Source: JAYZVT01 sp050248375
GTDB lineage: Bacteria; Pseudomonadota; Alphaproteobacteria; Rhizobiales; Methyloligellaceae
Direction: 5' to 3'
Assembly: GCA_050248375.1 (NCBI GenBank)
Contig: JBFWSL010000180.1
Span: 1 to 8,311, forward strand
DNA: 8,311 nt
Shown piece by piece: positions 6,707-8,311 of the stretch; position 1 is the first letter of the stretch; each line of letters begins with the position of its first letter. The notes below the pieces were generated by a model that saw only the letters and a program-made list of their open reading frames with translations, had not been told where the DNA came from and did not search any database. A program made the position numbers and the translations under genes.

Positions 6707-6797
6707 CGTCATTCCGGACGCGGCTTTCCTCCAAATCCGTGTCCCGGCCAGGGCCGGGATCGGATTTGGACAGGAAAGGCAGCGATCCGGAATCCAG
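6707..6797. repeat. Modular palindromic repeat, unit 1 of an inverted pair
   Basis: A 91-bp element. It begins CGTCATTCCGGA and ends ATCCGGAATCCAG. Inside are nested perfect stems: CTTTCCT/AGGAAAG (6724-6730 with 6772-6778), CCAAATCCG/CGGATTTGG (6731-6739 with 6761-6769), and the core TCCCGGCC/GGCCGGGA (6742-6749 with 6752-6759). ATTCCGGA (6711-6718) also pairs with TCCGGAAT (6786-6793), closing the unit. The same ends and core recur, inverted, in unit 2. Confidence 0.85.
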
Positions 6798-6823
6798 GAC
6801 GGCGGGCCCTGAATGCATGGCTT

Positions 6824-6899
6824 CTGGATTCCGGATAGCTCGGTTCGCCAATGCCCCCGGCCCAAGGCCGGGAGGGGCGAACCGGCTTCCGGAATGACG
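6824..6899. repeat. Modular palindromic repeat, unit 2, inverted relative to unit 1
   Basis: A 76-bp element. Read on the minus strand it begins CGTCATTCCGGA and ends ATCCGGAATCCAG, exactly like unit 1. Its own arms are CGGTTCGCC/GGCGAACCG (6841-6849 with 6876-6884) and the core CCCGGCC/GGCCGGG (6856-6862 with 6866-6872). It lies 17 bp past the serS stop codon and 26 bp from unit 1. Because the units are inverted, their outer 12 bp (6707-6718 with 6888-6899) and inner 13 bp (6785-6797 with 6824-6836) also pair perfectly, giving an alternative three-armed fold of about 193 nt. Confidence 0.85.
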
Positions 6900-6916
6900 A
6901 AAGACAGCGCATGGAG

Positions 6917-8230
6917 TCAATTCGCCTCAATCTTCTTAAGGCCGCCCATATAGGGCCGGAGCGCCTTCGGCACCGCCACGCTGCCGTCCTCGCGCTGGAA
7001 GTTCTCCAGTATGGCGATCATGGTGCGGCCCACCGCCAGCCCCGAGCCGTTGAGCGTATGCACGAAGCGCGTGTCCTTCGCTCCTTCGGGGCGGTAGCGC
7101 GCGTTCATGCGCCGCGCCTGGAAGTCGCCGCACACCGAGCAGGAGGAAATCTCCCGGTAAGTGTCCTGCCCCGGCAGCCACACCTCGATGTCGTGGGTGC
7201 GGCGCGCGCCGAAGCCCATGTCGCCCGTGCTGAGCACCATGGTCCTGTAGGGCAATTCCAGCCGCTTCAGCACTTCTTCCGCGCAACCGGTCATGCGGTC
7301 GAGCTCTTCGAGCGACTGCTCCGGCGTGGTGATGGAGACCAGCTCCACCTTGGAGAACTGGTGCTGGCGGATCATGCCGCGGGTGTCCTTGCCCGCCGCG
7401 CCCGCTTCCGCGCGGAAGCACGGCGTCCAGGCGGTTACCCTGAGAGGTAACTCGCTCTCCGCGACAATGGATTCCCGCACCAGATTGGTGAGCGGCACCT
7501 CGGCGGTGGGGATGAGCCAGTAGTCATTCTTGCTGACGAACAAATCCTCGCCAAACTTCGGCAACTGGCCCGTGCCCACCAGCGCCTCGTCGCGCACCAG
7601 CACAGGCGGCAGCACCTCTGTGTAGCCGAACTCGCCCGTATGCAGGTCGAGCATGAAGCAGGCGATGGCCCGCTCCAGCCGCGCCAGCGCGCCCTTGAGG
7701 ATGACGAAGCGCGCGCCGGAAATCTTCGCCGCCGTCTCGAAGTCCATCAGCCCCAGCGCCTCGCCGATCTCGAAATGCTGCTTCGGCGCGAAGCCGAATT
7801 CCGGCGGCGTGCCCCATTTGCGCAGTTCCGTGTTGGCGCTTTCGTCCGCCCCCACGGGCACATCGTCCAGTGGCAGGTTGGGAATGCCGAGCAGGATTTC
7901 GTTGATCTCGGCGTCGAGCCTGCGCTCCTCCTCCTCGCCTTCCTGGATGAAGCTTTTGAGGGACGCCACCTCGTCCATGACCTTCTTCGCCGCCGCCTCG
8001 TCTCCGGACGCCTTGGCCTTGCCGATCTCCTTGGAGGCCGCGTTGCGGCGCGCCTGGGCGTCCTGCAGCTTCTGGATATGGGCGCGGCGCTGCTCGTCGA
8101 GCTTCAGCACCTCGTCCACCAGCGCGCTGAAATCGCCGTTGCGACTGGCGAGCGCCTGATCGCCGTTGCGCCTGGCGAGCGCCTGCTTGAAGGCGTCGGG
8201 GTCCTGCCGGATGGCTCTCAGGTCGTGCAC
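6917..8230 (-). CDS. serS: Seryl-tRNA synthetase
   Basis: Class II aminoacyl-tRNA synthetase charging tRNA-Ser (and tRNA-Sec where present) with serine in the cytosol. 437 residues from the GTG at 8230. Residues about 25-110 form the long antiparallel coiled-coil arm that grips the tRNA-Ser variable arm (KLDEQRRAHIQKLQDAQARRNAASKEIGKAK). The serine-binding TAE is at 242-244, motif 2 is FRAEAGAAGKDTRGMIRQHQF (272-292), EISSCSVCGDFQARR is at 360-374, and motif 3 is GLAVGRTMIAILEN (397-409). The GTG start gives the standard VHDLRAIRQDPDAF N-terminus. An in-frame TTG at 8245 directly follows a TAA stop and would add five residues. Neither start has a clear ribosome site. A 9-residue duplication is present near the N-terminus. 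Gene order serS-surE is common in alphaproteobacteria, often with tat genes upstream, which this window does not reach. Confidence 0.96.
   Translation of the reverse strand: MHDLRAIRQDPDAFKQALARRNGDQALASRNGDFSALVDEVLKLDEQRRAHIQKLQDAQARRNAASKEIGKAKASGDEAAAKKVMDEVASLKSFIQEGEEEERRLDAEINEILLGIPNLPLDDVPVGADESANTELRKWGTPPEFGFAPKQHFEIGEALGLMDFETAAKISGARFVILKGALARLERAIACFMLDLHTGEFGYTEVLPPVLVRDEALVGTGQLPKFGEDLFVSKNDYWLIPTAEVPLTNLVRESIVAESELPLRVTAWTPCFRAEAGAAGKDTRGMIRQHQFSKVELVSITTPEQSLEELDRMTGCAEEVLKRLELPYRTMVLSTGDMGFGARRTHDIEVWLPGQDTYREISSCSVCGDFQARRMNARYRPEGAKDTRFVHTLNGSGLAVGRTMIAILENFQREDGSVAVPKALRPYMGGLKKIEAN
8132..8185 (-). repeat. 27-bp tandem duplication inside serS
   Basis: Two adjacent 27-bp copies (8132-8158 and 8159-8185) differ at one base (A8144 versus C8171), 26/27 identical. 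In the protein they read QALARRNGD then QALASRNGD (residues 16-33 from the GTG start), an in-frame 9-residue insertion just before the coiled-coil arm. The single change converts Arg to Ser. The near identity suggests a recent event. Confidence 0.9.
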
Positions 8231-8270
8231 GGGAAAAGCTCGCAATTATCGCAAATTCAGGAGATTCGGA

Positions 8271-8285
8271 GGCCAGTGACTGGCC
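8271..8285. repeat. Perfect 15-bp palindrome upstream of serS
   Basis: GGCCAGTGACTGGCC: 7-bp arms around a central G, ending 40 bp upstream of the serS GTG. It could be an operator or a hairpin in the upstream gene's end or the serS leader. Too little flanking sequence is available to decide. Confidence 0.4.
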
Positions 8286-8297
8286 CGCGCCTTCCTG

Positions 8298-8311
8298 AGA
8301 TCGGAAGAGCA
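8298..8311. other. Probable Illumina adapter remnant at the sequence end
   Basis: The last 14 bases, AGATCGGAAGAGCA, equal the first 14 bases of the Illumina TruSeq read-1 adapter and end exactly at the right edge of the window. This is most simply untrimmed adapter carried into the assembly, not genome sequence. Confidence 0.88.

Noticed and set aside
6680..6865. 62-residue N-terminal extension of SurE
   Set aside because: It is the in-frame reading of the inverted repeat pair. The family starts at MRILITNDDG, which has its own GAAGGA ribosome site.
8231..8297. Possible 3' end of tatC or another gene upstream of serS
   Set aside because: Expected from common alphaproteobacterial order, but the roughly 67 bases before the adapter give no recognisable TatC sequence in any frame.

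Overview
The window is a GC-rich chromosomal housekeeping segment from an alphaproteobacterium. Hyphomicrobiales (Rhizobiales) is the best guess. This rests on the gene order serS - surE - pcm - nlpD-like next to yajC - secD, on CtrA-like promoter boxes, and on a dispersed palindrome type (GAGCACGATCCGGAAAAG...) that resembles intergenic repeats remembered from rhizobial genomes. No search could be run, so genus and species are not assigned.

Layout from left to right. Bases 1-1345 (minus) hold secD, cut by the window edge in its fourth transmembrane segment. yajC (minus) sits 59 bp upstream of it, forming a yajC-secD protein-export operon. A divergent promoter region (1738-1952) separates yajC from a plus-strand AAA-type ATPase of the DUF815 family (1953-2849). 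That ATPase converges on an nlpD-like gene (minus, 3084-4418), a LysM/LytM cell-wall lipoprotein; the 234 bp between them are filled with alternating GC-rich palindromes and a terminator-like hairpin. Upstream of nlpD come two rhizobial-type palindromes, then a 75-codon lipoprotein gene (minus, 4683-4910), another long inverted repeat, pcm (protein L-isoaspartate methyltransferase), surE (survival nucleotidase), a pair of inverted repeat elements, and serS (seryl-tRNA synthetase). All genes except the ATPase are on the minus strand.

How the genes fit together: serS is translation housekeeping; surE and pcm are stress and stationary-phase maintenance enzymes; the nlpD-like protein probably controls septal peptidoglycan hydrolysis as a non-catalytic LytM factor; yajC-secD is the auxiliary Sec translocon. 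The surE-pcm-nlpD order is an old proteobacterial linkage.

The most interesting signals are these. (a) The 75-aa lipoprotein looks like a partial paralogue of the 5' end of nlpD: the two genes share a 24/29 bp promoter block with a CtrA-like TTAA-N7-TTTAC box at nearly the same distance from the start, a similar lipoprotein signal, and the mature motif CSA-x(4,5)-FD[YF]PxF. (b) Two inverted copies of one modular repeat (same ends, same core, different but self-complementary arms) fill the serS-surE gap and can fold as a three-armed cloverleaf. (c) serS carries a 26/27 bp tandem duplication in its N-terminal arm. (d) The last 14 bases match the start of the Illumina TruSeq adapter exactly, so the right end of the sequence is probably artefactual.

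No gene-free stretch exceeds 300 bases. The intergenic regions of about 215-255 bp are each described below. No tRNA, rRNA, CRISPR array, transposase or phage gene was seen.
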